A stretch of 64,000 nucleotides of DNA, from positions 561,114 through 625,113 of the forward strand of contig NZ_KQ033920.1 of NCBI RefSeq assembly GCF_000969825.1, given 5' to 3'. How positions within the stretch are numbered: position 1 is the first letter of the stretch; every line of letters starts with the position of its first letter. Positions 56,319 through 64,000 of this stretch are shown in pieces. This DNA is from Parabacteroides gordonii MS-1 = DSM 23371 (GTDB lineage: Bacteria; Bacteroidota; Bacteroidia; Bacteroidales; Tannerellaceae). The notes beneath the pieces are model-generated. The model was not told the origin of the DNA and ran no database searches. It saw nothing but the letters and a program-made list of their open reading frames with translations. Position numbers and translations under genes: made by a program.

Positions 56319-56357
56319 TTCTTCTATTGAGGAATCAGAATAAAAACATATATAATA

Positions 56358-58568
56358 ATGAAAGAGGTAGAAAGTAAGGTACTGCCTGTTCTGGAGATGA
56401 GTTGTGCTGTCTGTGCCAACAATGTAGAGAGTACCGTTAAAGCACTTCCCGGAGTAGAGGAGGCATCTGTCAATTTCGCGGCGAACACTTTATCCGTTAC
56501 ATATTCCCCGTCTGTTATATCCTTGCAGAAGATACAGGAGGCTGTACAGGCTGCCGGATACGATTTGATAATAGAATCGGAAGACCCGCTCGCCGAGCAG
56601 GAAGAAATGTCGCGTAAACATTATAAAAAGTTGAAACGTAATACGATCGGCGCATGGGTGCTGTCCGTGCCGTTGGCGTTGCTGGGTATGGTCTTTATGC
56701 ACATGCCGTATGCCAATTGGATTATGATGGTGCTGGCATTGGCCATCATGCTGCTGTTCGGCCGATCGTTCTATGTTAGCGGTGCGCGCCATGCGATCCA
56801 GGGGAAAGCGAATATGGATACTTTGGTCGCCCTTAGTACGTCTATCGCTTTTGTATTCAGCTTTTTCAATACGGTATATCCTCAGTTCTGGTACGAACGG
56901 GGCCTCGAACCGCATGTTTATTATGAGGCTTCGGGGGTGATCATAGCATTTGTCCTGTTAGGAAAATTGATGGAAGAACGGGCAAAGAACAGCACTTCTT
57001 CCGCCATTAAGGGACTGATGGGTTTACAACCTAAGACTGCCCGTCGGGTGATAGACGGCAAAGAGGAGGAAGTTCCTATTTCATCCCTGCAAAGAGGATA
57101 TGTGCTAAGTGTACGCCCGGGTGAGAAGATCCCGGTAGATGGCATTCTGTTGGAGGGTTCGTCCTCTGTCGATGAAAGCATGTTGAGCGGCGAACCTATT
57201 CCGGTAGAGAAATCGGGTGGCGACCGTGTCCTGGCCGGAACGATCAACCAGAAAGGGGCTTTCACTATGGAGGCAACCGGGGTTGGAAATGAAACGATGC
57301 TGGCGCAGATCGTACAGATGGTACAGGCCGCCCAGGGTAGTAAAGCTCCGGTACAGCGTATCGTTGACAAAATAAGCGGTATATTTGTTCCGGTGGTAGT
57401 GCTTCTTTCCGTGATCACGTTCGTATGCTGGATGGTGATCGGGGGAGGAGATTATTTTTCCTATGCACTGTTGTCTGCCGTGTCCGTACTGGTTATAGCC
57501 TGCCCTTGTGCCTTAGGCCTGGCTACACCGACCGCCTTGATGGTAGGGATGGGAAAAGGAGCCGAAAGGCATATCCTGATAAAGGATGCGTTTGCTCTGG
57601 AAAATCTTTGCAAGGTAGATACGGTCGTTCTGGATAAAACCGGAACTTTGACGGAAGGCGTTCCGGTGGTAACGGACTCTTGCTGGCTGTCAGAGTCAAA
57701 TGTTTGCTTTCTGGATATCCTTTATACGGCTGAACTGAAGTCTGAACACCCGCTGGCATCTGCCATTATCCGTTGGCTGGAAGATTCGGGCGCTTCGACC
57801 TGCGAAGCCGGAAATTTCGAAAGCCTTACGGGGCGGGGTATCCGTCTGGAGGTAGAAGGTGTTACGTATTGGGTTGGAAGCCAGGGATTACTGGAACTGT
57901 TCGGAGCCCAAATTCCGGAAAAGACATCGGAACAAATCGCAGGCTGGCAGGAGAACGGCCAAAGCGTGGTTTATTATGGAAAAGGAAACGAATTGCTGGC
58001 TGCGTTGGCTATTTCCGACCGTATAAAACCGACTTCGGCAGCAGCCGTAAAGGAGTTGACCGGAATGGGTATCGAGGTGCATCTGCTTACCGGAGACGGA
58101 GTTAAAACGGCAGAGAGAGTAGCCGATACATTAGGCATAAAATATTTCAAAGCAGAAGTAATGCCCAATGACAAAGAGGAATATATAATGGCTCTTCAGA
58201 AGTTGGGAAAGAAAGTGGCGATGGTAGGCGATGGTATCAACGATTCGCAGGCACTGGCTCGTGCGGATGTCAGCATAGCGATGGGAAAAGGAACGGATAT
58301 TGCTATGGATGTGGCTATGATCACATTGATCACTTCCGATCTGTTGCTGTTGCCCGAGGCGATTAAATTATCCAGACGGACAGTGCGGTTAATTCATCAG
58401 AACCTGTTCTGGGCATTTATATATAATCTGATAGGTATTCCGTTGGCTGCAGGTGTCTTATTCCCAGTGAACGGATTGCTTTTAAATCCGATGCTGGCGA
58501 GTGCGGCAATGGCATTCAGTTCCGTATCGGTTGTTCTTAACAGTTTGCGATTGAAATTTATGAAGTAA
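56358..58568 (+). CDS. copA: Copper-exporting P1B-type ATPase
   Basis: 736 residues. A single N-terminal HMA domain has C16-x2-C19 in MSCAVCANN. The P1B core follows: helices A and B, MA-MB, the actuator motif SGEPIPVE, the membrane metal site C382-P383-C384 in [11 protein letters not shown], the phosphorylation site D426-KTGTLTEG, the HP motif SEHPLASAI, and [16 protein letters not shown] plus the closing helix residues place it in the Cu(I) exporter group (P1B-1), although silver is also carried by such pumps. The HMA protein next to it probably delivers the ion. No CueR/CsoR gene adjoins. Confidence 0.94.
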   Translation: MKEVESKVLPVLEMSCAVCANNVESTVKALPGVEEASVNFAANTLSVTYSPSVISLQKIQEAVQAAGYDLIIESEDPLAEQEEMSRKHYKKLKRNTIGAWVLSVPLALLGMVFMHMPYANWIMMVLALAIMLLFGRSFYVSGARHAIQGKANMDTLVALSTSIAFVFSFFNTVYPQFWYERGLEPHVYYEASGVIIAFVLLGKLMEERAKNSTSSAIKGLMGLQPKTARRVIDGKEEEVPISSLQRGYVLSVRPGEKIPVDGILLEGSSSVDESMLSGEPIPVEKSGGDRVLAGTINQKGAFTMEATGVGNETMLAQIVQMVQAAQGSKAPVQRIVDKISGIFVPVVVLLSVITFVCWMVIGGGDYFSYALLSAVSVLVIACPCALGLATPTALMVGMGKGAERHILIKDAFALENLCKVDTVVLDKTGTLTEGVPVVTDSCWLSESNVCFLDILYTAELKSEHPLASAIIRWLEDSGASTCEAGNFESLTGRGIRLEVEGVTYWVGSQGLLELFGAQIPEKTSEQIAGWQENGQSVVYYGKGNELLAALAISDRIKPTSAAAVKELTGMGIEVHLLTGDGVKTAERVADTLGIKYFKAEVMPNDKEEYIMALQKLGKKVAMVGDGINDSQALARADVSIAMGKGTDIAMDVAMITLITSDLLLLPEAIKLSRRTVRLIHQNLFWAFIYNLIGIPLAAGVLFPVNGLLLNPMLASAAMAFSSVSVVLNSLRLKFMK

Positions 58569-58580
58569 TATTTTAAAGTT

Positions 58581-58787
58581 ATGGCAACAATGAAATTTAA
58601 AACAAATGCAAAATGCGGTGGCTGTGTAGCCGCTATCGGTGCTAAACTGAATAAGTTGGTAAAAGAAGATCAATGGTATATCGATCTGAAATCACCCGAA
58701 AAGGTATTGGAAGTAACTGCTGATATTCCTGCCGGTACGGTTGTTGCTGCAGTAACGGAAGCCGGCTTCAAGGCCGAGCAACTGTAA
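58581..58787 (+). CDS. Small heavy-metal-associated (CopZ-like) protein
   Basis: 68 residues, an entire HMA fold. The metal-binding CGGC lies at 12-15 within TNAKCGGCVAAIG, and a ferredoxin-like beta-alpha-beta pattern continues to AVTEAGFKAEQL. It differs from canonical MxCxxC sites in having AKCGGC, so the residue before the first Cys is Lys, not a hydrophobic one plus x. It starts 12 bp after copA and is presumably the cytosolic copper chaperone for it. Followed 7 bp later by a membrane protein gene. Confidence 0.85.
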   Translation: MATMKFKTNAKCGGCVAAIGAKLNKLVKEDQWYIDLKSPEKVLEVTADIPAGTVVAAVTEAGFKAEQL

Positions 58788-58794
58788 ACCGGGA

Positions 58795-59454
58795 ATGGTC
58801 AGGGCCAGACAAAGACAAACCTATGGCGAGGAAATCGCTAATGTGCTGACTCACGGGGCAGGCATGACGTTCGGGATAGTCGCTATCATCGTATTATTGG
58901 TAGCCTCTGTCCGGAGTGGAAATCCCTGGTCTGTGGGTAGTTCACTTGTTTATGCGCTTAGCATGACCTCTTCCTATGTCACATCGACCTTTTACCATGC
59001 ATCTGCCAATGCACGGCAGAAAAGGCTGCTTCGGCGTCTCGATCACAGTGCTATTTATTTGCATATAGCAGGAACATATACGCCCTTTACATTGGTGGCG
59101 CTTCGGCAGGAAGGATATTGGGGATGGTCATTGTTTGCTATTGTTTGGATTGCAGCGGTAATAGGTATTGCGCTTAGTTTCCGGAAGATGAGAAAGACCG
59201 ATCATTTAAAAACGGTCTGTTACCTGGCAATGGGGTGGGTGGTTATTATCGCTTTTAAACCTTTGCTGGACGTTTGCCGGCGAACCGACTCGATGGATGT
59301 ATTAAACTGGCTGATCGCCGGAGGTGTTTTTTACACGGTAGGCTGTATCTTTTATGCTTTGGATAAATATAAGTATATGCATCCAATCTGGCATTTCTTC
59401 GTCCTGGGCGGCAGCATCTGCCATTTCATTTCGGTCTATCTGTTAGTAAAATGA
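58795..59454 (+). CDS. Hemolysin III / PAQR-family membrane protein
   Basis: 219 residues, seven predicted helices. The family signatures are GEEIANVLTHGAG near the start, STFYHASANARQKRLLRRLDHSAIYLHIAGTYTPF in the middle, and WHFFVLGGSICHF at the end. The conserved His and Asp residues make the zinc site of the PAQR/HlyIII superfamily. The cellular role is not settled; the haemolysis name is historical. It is the third gene of the copA operon (7 bp after the HMA gene), which suggests a link to metal homeostasis or envelope stress. It ends with a terminator. Confidence 0.9.
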   Translation: MVRARQRQTYGEEIANVLTHGAGMTFGIVAIIVLLVASVRSGNPWSVGSSLVYALSMTSSYVTSTFYHASANARQKRLLRRLDHSAIYLHIAGTYTPFTLVALRQEGYWGWSLFAIVWIAAVIGIALSFRKMRKTDHLKTVCYLAMGWVVIIAFKPLLDVCRRTDSMDVLNWLIAGGVFYTVGCIFYALDKYKYMHPIWHFFVLGGSICHFISVYLLVK

Positions 59455-59488
59455 AAAGCCGTTTCAAATAAAACTGAAACGGCTTTTT
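59454..59488. terminator. Intrinsic terminator after the copA operon
   Basis: AAAAGCCGTTTCA (59454-59466) pairs with TGAAACGGCTTTTT (59475-59488) around an 8-base loop. It starts at the stop codon of the HlyIII gene and serves both directions, being flanked by A and T runs. Confidence 0.9.
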
Positions 59489-59497
59489 ATTTATTAC

Positions 59498-60817
59498 TTA
59501 CAATCCACTAAAATCAACCCCATCGAACAGTAATGAAGGAATACGCCAGCTGGAGAACAGGCGGGGATCGTTCCCGGTTTCTACCAGGTTGCTCCATAAG
59601 GAGATCATATTACCTGTTACGTTCATTTCCGAAATAGGCTGTGTCAGTTTACCTTTTTCAATCAGGAAGCCCTCTACGCCATAAGAGAAATCTCCTGTCG
59701 TACTGTTACAGTTACCTCCGTTGAAACCGGTGATCAGAATACCTTTATCGACTGAAGCGACCAAAGCGTCAGTATCTTTGTTCCCCATCTGCATCGTCAG
59801 GATGGAAGGAGAGGCGATAGTCGGTTTTACTTCCATTTTATTCGCGGAATAGGTATCGATATAATACGTTTTCAATACACCGTTCTCAAATACCGGCAAT
59901 CGGCGGGTGGCAACACCTTCTCCGTCGAAATAACGGGCACCGGAGGCTTTAGGCATGTGCGGTTCGTCTATCAGCGTCAGTTTGTCGCCCAGCACTTTCT
60001 GATCCAGTTTATCCAATAGGAAAGAGTTCTTTTGCTGGATGGAAGAACCATATAAAGCATCGAGCACCGGAGATAACAGGCGGCCGGAGTTCATATTATC
60101 TACAACCATCTGGTATTTGCCGGAAGCGACTTTCTTTTGTCCCAGTTTGCGGAATACACGTTCGAGAGCCTGCTTTCCTAATCCCGTCTTGATCATTGTA
60201 TCATAATACAATGCAGAGTCGTACCAGTACGATTCAGGACGGGCATCCCCTTCGCCGCGAATGCTTACGCTGGCTACCAGGCTGAAAGAAGAACCACAGG
60301 CTTCCCCTTCGAAACCGTTACTGGCTACCATATATTTAAAATCTTTCTCGTCGCTGTAGGAAGAGTTGGCGGAAATGATACGATCGTCTTTTCCCATCAT
60401 CTCGTCACAGGTATTCATGGCAAGTGCCACTTTATCATCCGGGAGGATCGAGTCGAATGTAGGATCGATCAGCTGCAGGTCGGCACCACCCCCTTTATAA
60501 TAAAGCGATGCATCAGGTAATGTGCGGGCTTTGTCTTCGGCCAGGTAACGAGTCGAGTCTATTCCGTTGCGGATAAACTTTTCCAGTTCTTTTTTGTCCA
60601 GGCGATTGGTAGAAAAGGAGCCGTAGCGGCCATCTACAAACAGGTGAATGACCATGCTGTTTTCAGATGCCTGCTGCAGACGGTCTATTTTCATATCCCG
60701 TATTTCAAACGAACTACTGGAACCATTGTACAGACTTACGCGTGAGGCCTGGCAACCGTTTTTCAGAGCGAACTCCAGGGCCCATTGAGCCAGTTTTTTA
60801 TTTTCGTTAGTTATCAT
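59498..60817 (-). CDS. pmbA: TldE/PmbA-family metalloprotease partner
   Basis: 439 residues, no signal peptide visible. It has the DNA gyrase-modulator/TldE fold: an N-terminal half with MVIHLFVDGRYGSFSTNRLD and SFEIRDMKID, and a C-terminal half with YGSSIQQKNSFLLDKLDQKVLG, FDGEGVATRRLPVFENG and TGFNGGNCNSTTGDFSYGVEGFLIEKG. It lacks the HExxxH zinc motif, as PmbA normally does, and would pair with TldD to make an active heterodimer. Its start is 1 bp after the tldD stop. TldD here carries an export signal while PmbA does not, an odd pairing. Confidence 0.9.
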   Translation of the reverse strand: MITNENKKLAQWALEFALKNGCQASRVSLYNGSSSSFEIRDMKIDRLQQASENSMVIHLFVDGRYGSFSTNRLDKKELEKFIRNGIDSTRYLAEDKARTLPDASLYYKGGGADLQLIDPTFDSILPDDKVALAMNTCDEMMGKDDRIISANSSYSDEKDFKYMVASNGFEGEACGSSFSLVASVSIRGEGDARPESYWYDSALYYDTMIKTGLGKQALERVFRKLGQKKVASGKYQMVVDNMNSGRLLSPVLDALYGSSIQQKNSFLLDKLDQKVLGDKLTLIDEPHMPKASGARYFDGEGVATRRLPVFENGVLKTYYIDTYSANKMEVKPTIASPSILTMQMGNKDTDALVASVDKGILITGFNGGNCNSTTGDFSYGVEGFLIEKGKLTQPISEMNVTGNMISLWSNLVETGNDPRLFSSWRIPSLLFDGVDFSGL

Positions 60818-60818
60818 A

Positions 60819-62351
60819 TCAATTTTCTCCTCCTACTGTAAGTTTACTAACCAGAGCGGATGGCATACCGCAAGTTACCGGACAAGACTGGCCGTCTTTA
60901 CCGCATGTCCATGTCCCGTTATCCATTTTATAATTATTTCCGACCATCGTTATATCGGCCAGCGCTTTCGGGCCGTTACCGATGATGTTGATATCCTTGA
61001 TTGGTTGCGTCAGTTTGCCGTTTTCGATCAGGTAACCGTCTTTTACGAAGAATGTAAAGTCGCCGGCACCGATCTGCACCTGTCCGTTGGTAAAGCTGGA
61101 AGCATAGATACCCTTCTTTACCGTCGAGATCATATCTTCTTCCGTTACGTTGCCGGCCTCCATATAAGTGGCACGCATACGGGGGATAGGCATCTGGCGG
61201 AACGACTCGCGGCGGCCGTTACCCGTTGAAGGGATGCCATAATGCTTGGCGCTGATGCGGTCGTGCAGGTAGCTTGTCAGGACACCCTCTTTCACGATAT
61301 ATGTTTTCTGTCCTTCCACCCCTTCGTCGTCGATGTTGACTGAACCACGGTTGAACGGGATCGTTCCGTCGTCTACAACGTTGATATGCTCGTTACATAC
61401 CTTCTTATTCAACTGGTCGGAAAAGATAGACGTATTTTTGCGGTTGAAGTCCGCTTCAAACGCATGTCCGATTGCTTCGTGCAACAGGATACCCGATCCT
61501 CCGGCACCCATCACGACGGGCATTTCACCCCCTTTAGGTTTCACGGCCTGGAACAGGATAGAGGTTTTCTCTACCGCTTCCTTCGCCACTTCGGCGATGA
61601 TTTCGTCGGTCAGGAACTCGGCTCCCATACGGAATGCACGGGCAGCATAGGAATTCTCTATCTTACCGTTATCTTCCATAATACAAACGGCTCCCAATGT
61701 GACCATCGGGCGATAATCGTAATACATTTGCCCTTCCGAGTTACAGAAAAGAATATGCGAAGTCGTATCGCCCAGGGAGGCCATCACTTTATGTACACGT
61801 TTGTCGAGTGCAAAAATCTGGTCGTTCAGCTTTTGCAGATAAGGCGTTTTCTCCTTAACAGCAATTTCGTCCCACGGGGTCTGCACGCCGTAAAAGTTGT
61901 TGACGATCAGTTCTTCAGTTAGTTTGGCCGGGCCTTTTCCGGCGGCTCCGTTGGCGATACGTGCAGCCGTACGTGCGGCTTTCAGCATCTCGTCCAACGA
62001 AATATTTTCTACATAGGCATAGCCTGTCTGATCTCCGGCCAGGACACGTACGCCCATTCCGAAGTCTATATTTGAAGAGGCGCGGTTCACCGCACCATCC
62101 TGCAATCCTATGTTGTTACGGTATGAATGTTCAAAGAAGAGGTCGGCATAATCTCCCCCTTTTTCCAGTGCGGCAGTCAGCACCTTTTGCATGTCACTCT
62201 CACTCAAACCAAAATGGTTTAACGCAAATGAGATACCGGCAGCTTTGTCTTCAGGACTTCCGGCACAACCTCCTAAAAAAGAGGGAACCGCTATCGAACC
62301 AAGCATAACCATACCTCCTGTTTTAATAAAATCACGTCTGTTGTATTTCAT
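60819..62351 (-). CDS. tldD: TldD-family metalloprotease with Tat lipoprotein signal
   Basis: 510 residues. The start (NRRDFIK at 4-10, then a hydrophobic stretch and SFLGGC with Cys29) is a twin-arginine signal with lipobox. The catalytic zinc motif is His291-Glu292-x3-His296 in LLHEAIGHAFEADF. The rest follows the TldD pattern (GMGVRVLAGDQTGYAYVENISLDEM, DGTIPFNRGSVNIDDEGV, GNGRRESFRQMPIPRMRATYME). TldD/PmbA pairs cut unfolded or modified peptides, for example microcin B17 leader. It starts 6 bp after an anSME-type radical SAM gene. E. coli TldD has no signal, so export looks like a lineage feature. Confidence 0.91.
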   Translation of the reverse strand: MKYNRRDFIKTGGMVMLGSIAVPSFLGGCAGSPEDKAAGISFALNHFGLSESDMQKVLTAALEKGGDYADLFFEHSYRNNIGLQDGAVNRASSNIDFGMGVRVLAGDQTGYAYVENISLDEMLKAARTAARIANGAAGKGPAKLTEELIVNNFYGVQTPWDEIAVKEKTPYLQKLNDQIFALDKRVHKVMASLGDTTSHILFCNSEGQMYYDYRPMVTLGAVCIMEDNGKIENSYAARAFRMGAEFLTDEIIAEVAKEAVEKTSILFQAVKPKGGEMPVVMGAGGSGILLHEAIGHAFEADFNRKNTSIFSDQLNKKVCNEHINVVDDGTIPFNRGSVNIDDEGVEGQKTYIVKEGVLTSYLHDRISAKHYGIPSTGNGRRESFRQMPIPRMRATYMEAGNVTEEDMISTVKKGIYASSFTNGQVQIGAGDFTFFVKDGYLIENGKLTQPIKDINIIGNGPKALADITMVGNNYKMDNGTWTCGKDGQSCPVTCGMPSALVSKLTVGGEN

Positions 62352-62357
62352 GTTGTT

Positions 62358-63599
62358 TTATAAAGTCTCTTTGTTTTCTTTAGCCCATTGCATCACGTTT
62401 GCGGGCGGACGCTGAGCCAATAGTTCTTTTTTCATAAAATCCATATAAGGAGCTACATGTTTAAAAAACTTCTTGTATCCTTTGCATAAATAGTTTAATC
62501 CCGGTTCGCCGCTGGCCGTATGCAGGAAGCGGTTTTTAGGACATTCGCCGTTGCAGGCAAAAAGGAACTCGCACTCTTTGCATTGCGTGGGGAGTTTATC
62601 ATATTTGTCGGCGCCAAACTTCAGTTGGTTCTGACTATACATCATTTCCGTTAATGTCTGCGTATAGATATTACCCAGTTTATATTCGGGGAATACGAAA
62701 TGGTCGCACGCATAAAGGTCACCGTTGAACTCCATAACACCGGCATGGCCGCAAGTACGTGCCAGCGTACAGATACCCGGCTGTTCGCCTACCCAGTTGG
62801 CTAATGTGGCATCGAATAGCTGGATATAATAGTTCCCTACATCTTCTTTCAACCATTCGTCGAAAATAGCACACAGAAAATCTCCCCATTTCCCGGAGTC
62901 GACGGAGAAGGGAGCCAGTTTGATGTTGGCATCCTGCTGTTCCGGCGAGGTAAGCTTCGTACCGTCCGTATGTGTGCCCAGCCGTTCCACAATAGGGGCG
63001 AACTGGATGAAATGGCAATCCATCTCTTTGAAGAAGTTGTAAAACTCCAACGGATAATCGACATTATAGTCGTTCACTACAGCCATTGCGTTGTATTCCA
63101 CCTGGTGCTTCTTCAGCAGGTCGATCCCTTTCATCACTTTGAAGAAGGAGGGAAGACCCTGGCGGTTGCGGCGGTATTCGTCGTGAAACTCCTGCGGGCC
63201 GTCTATCGAGACGCCGACAAGGAAATTATTTTCTTTGAAGAAACGGCACCATTCGTCTGTAAGCAGGGTTCCGTTTGTCTGGATGCAATTATCGATCTGC
63301 CGTCCGCGGCCATACTTTTTCTGAAGTTCGAGCGCTTTTTTGTAAAAGCTGATCGGGCGCATCAGGGTTTCGCCACCATGCCAGGTAAAAAGCACTTGGG
63401 GCATTGTCTGGCATTCCAGATAATCTTTGATGAATTTTTCCAATAGTTGCTCACTCATGATATGATTCTTCACTTCCGGATACAGCTTCCCTTTTTCCAG
63501 GTAATAACAATATTCGCAAGCCAGGTTACATACCGAGCCTACAGGTTTCAACATCACATAAACGGGTTTCGCAAAAGGAGATATGTAAGTATTATTCAT
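62358..63599 (-). CDS. Anaerobic sulfatase-maturating-type radical SAM/SPASM enzyme
   Basis: 413 residues, full length for anSME. The radical SAM motif is C24-x3-C28-x2-C31 in VCNLACEYCYYLEKG. It is followed by LFTWHGGETLMRP and VGVSIDGPQEFHDEYR. The SPASM cysteines are in ICTLARTCGHAGVMEF, LYACDHF, QCKECEF and FACNGECPKNRF. Such enzymes turn a Cys or Ser of sulfatases into formylglycine. No sulfatase is in the window. The gene leads an operon with tldD and pmbA, so a peptide-modifying role is an alternative. It has a -7 box 31 bp upstream. Confidence 0.9.
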   Translation of the reverse strand: MNNTYISPFAKPVYVMLKPVGSVCNLACEYCYYLEKGKLYPEVKNHIMSEQLLEKFIKDYLECQTMPQVLFTWHGGETLMRPISFYKKALELQKKYGRGRQIDNCIQTNGTLLTDEWCRFFKENNFLVGVSIDGPQEFHDEYRRNRQGLPSFFKVMKGIDLLKKHQVEYNAMAVVNDYNVDYPLEFYNFFKEMDCHFIQFAPIVERLGTHTDGTKLTSPEQQDANIKLAPFSVDSGKWGDFLCAIFDEWLKEDVGNYYIQLFDATLANWVGEQPGICTLARTCGHAGVMEFNGDLYACDHFVFPEYKLGNIYTQTLTEMMYSQNQLKFGADKYDKLPTQCKECEFLFACNGECPKNRFLHTASGEPGLNYLCKGYKKFFKHVAPYMDFMKKELLAQRPPANVMQWAKENKETL

Positions 63600-63629
63600 G
63601 ATGATTTAAAACGATTCAACAATTAATCA

Positions 63630-63637
63630 CAAAGATA
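63630..63637 (-). promoter_or_regulatory. -7 box of the radical SAM-tldD-pmbA operon
   Basis: The plus-strand CAAAGATA is TATCTTTG on the minus strand, a perfect match to TAnnTTTG, 31 bp upstream of the radical SAM gene ATG and after the amidase stop. Confidence 0.5.
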
Positions 63638-63694
63638 CAATTTCTTTATCGAAAAACAGCCATTCCCTGTGCTGATTCTTCATTTTCAAGAGGC

Positions 63695-64000
63695 TTATTT
63701 CAGTTTTTTCCTGTACCGTTTGTAATCTGTCACAAAACCTTCGCACAACCAGTTGGCCAACGCCTGGCGATTGTCGCTGAGAATAAAGCGTTTTTGGTCG
63801 AAGCTGTTTTGTATGTTGCCCAATTCCACAAAAACGGAAGGGGGAGTCGTTTTTCTTAAAACATACAATCCGCGTTGTCCTACTGTCCCTGTGAACCCGC
63901 GGCCCGGCTGATGCCTGTTGTATTTATGTTCGAAAGTAGACTTCATTGTTTTGGCCAGATGTTTACTCTCCGAGTTTTTATCCTGGTAATAGAAGAATAC
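63695..64000 (-). CDS. N-acetylmuramoyl-L-alanine amidase, C-terminal fragment (cut by window edge)
   Basis: The frame enters from the right edge and ends at the stop at 63695, giving 101 codons. The sequence (SKHLAKTMKSTFEHKYNRH, then GRGFTGTVGQRGLYVLRKT, PPSVFVELGNIQN and QALANWLCEGF) matches the C-terminal part of Amidase_3 enzymes, in which VFVELGN carries the catalytic glutamate. These zinc enzymes cut the amide between MurNAc and the stem peptide. The N-terminal part lies outside the window, so its signal peptide cannot be seen. Confidence 0.85.
   Translation of the reverse strand, partial: VFFYYQDKNSESKHLAKTMKSTFEHKYNRHQPGRGFTGTVGQRGLYVLRKTTPPSVFVELGNIQNSFDQKRFILSDNRQALANWLCEGFVTDYKRYRKKLK

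Overview
The window looks like a chromosomal segment of a gut Bacteroidales bacterium, most likely Parabacteroides or a close relative. The reasons are: many promoters with the Bacteroidota -7 box TAnnTTTG; almost no Shine-Dalgarno sequences; SusC/D-phylum style lipoproteins with GH20 and GH51 glycosidases; a PCMD-domain protein; an exported TldD; and an anaerobic sulfatase-maturase type radical SAM enzyme. The genus is an inference from gene content. I see no rRNA, tRNA, CRISPR, transposase or integrase.

Positions 1-14752 (minus strand) are one surface-polysaccharide (capsule/EPS) operon, cut at the left edge of the window. In transcription order it holds a stand-alone CheY-like receiver, a sugar-phosphate transferase with a degenerate receiver domain fused in front, a half-length TolC-like protein, a Wzz protein with a dead tyrosine-kinase-like tail, a Wzy/WaaL-type membrane protein, a membrane GT2 broken by a one-base slip in an A7 tract, a GT4, a hexapeptide acetyltransferase, a GT2, a Wzx flippase, a GT4, a methyltransferase, an intact paralogue of the broken GT2, and the start of another GT2. 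Receiver domains take the first two positions, where many Bacteroides capsule loci carry UpxY/UpxZ regulators.

Positions 14.9-29 kb are mixed: a GH51 arabinofuranosidase lipoprotein and a GH20 hexosaminidase facing each other across an array of palindromes, glyA, a methyltransferase, a DUF4272 protein divergent from an SF2 helicase with two hydrophobic segments, an exported MsrA-MsrB fusion, and a Tat-exported DUF362 protein.

Positions 29.1-36.8 kb hold cysQ, an SLC13 permease, cysC, cysD, cysN, a PAPS-type sulfotransferase and a PCMD protein. No APS/PAPS reductase or sulfite reductase is present, so the set reads as a sulfonation module (sulfate uptake, PAPS synthesis, sulfo-transfer, PAP removal). 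It resembles the steroid-sulfonating locus of Bacteroides thetaiotaomicron. ligA, a DUF6913 gene and dapA follow.

Positions 40.3-52.1 kb hold an acyl-CoA synthetase, a glycyl radical enzyme resembling trans-4-hydroxy-L-proline dehydratase with its activase, an AraC regulator, and a divergent RND efflux operon (MFP, pump, TolC). Positions 52.1-55.6 kb are a phosphorelay: a hybrid histidine kinase with two receivers, an AraC regulator, and a divergent stand-alone Hpt protein. Positions 55.7-59.5 kb carry a YhcH-family protein, a copper P-type ATPase with a small HMA protein, and a hemolysin III family membrane protein. Positions 59.5-63.6 kb (minus) are an operon of an anSME-type radical SAM/SPASM enzyme, a TldD with a Tat lipoprotein signal, and a PmbA/TldE partner. 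The right edge cuts an N-acetylmuramoyl-L-alanine amidase.
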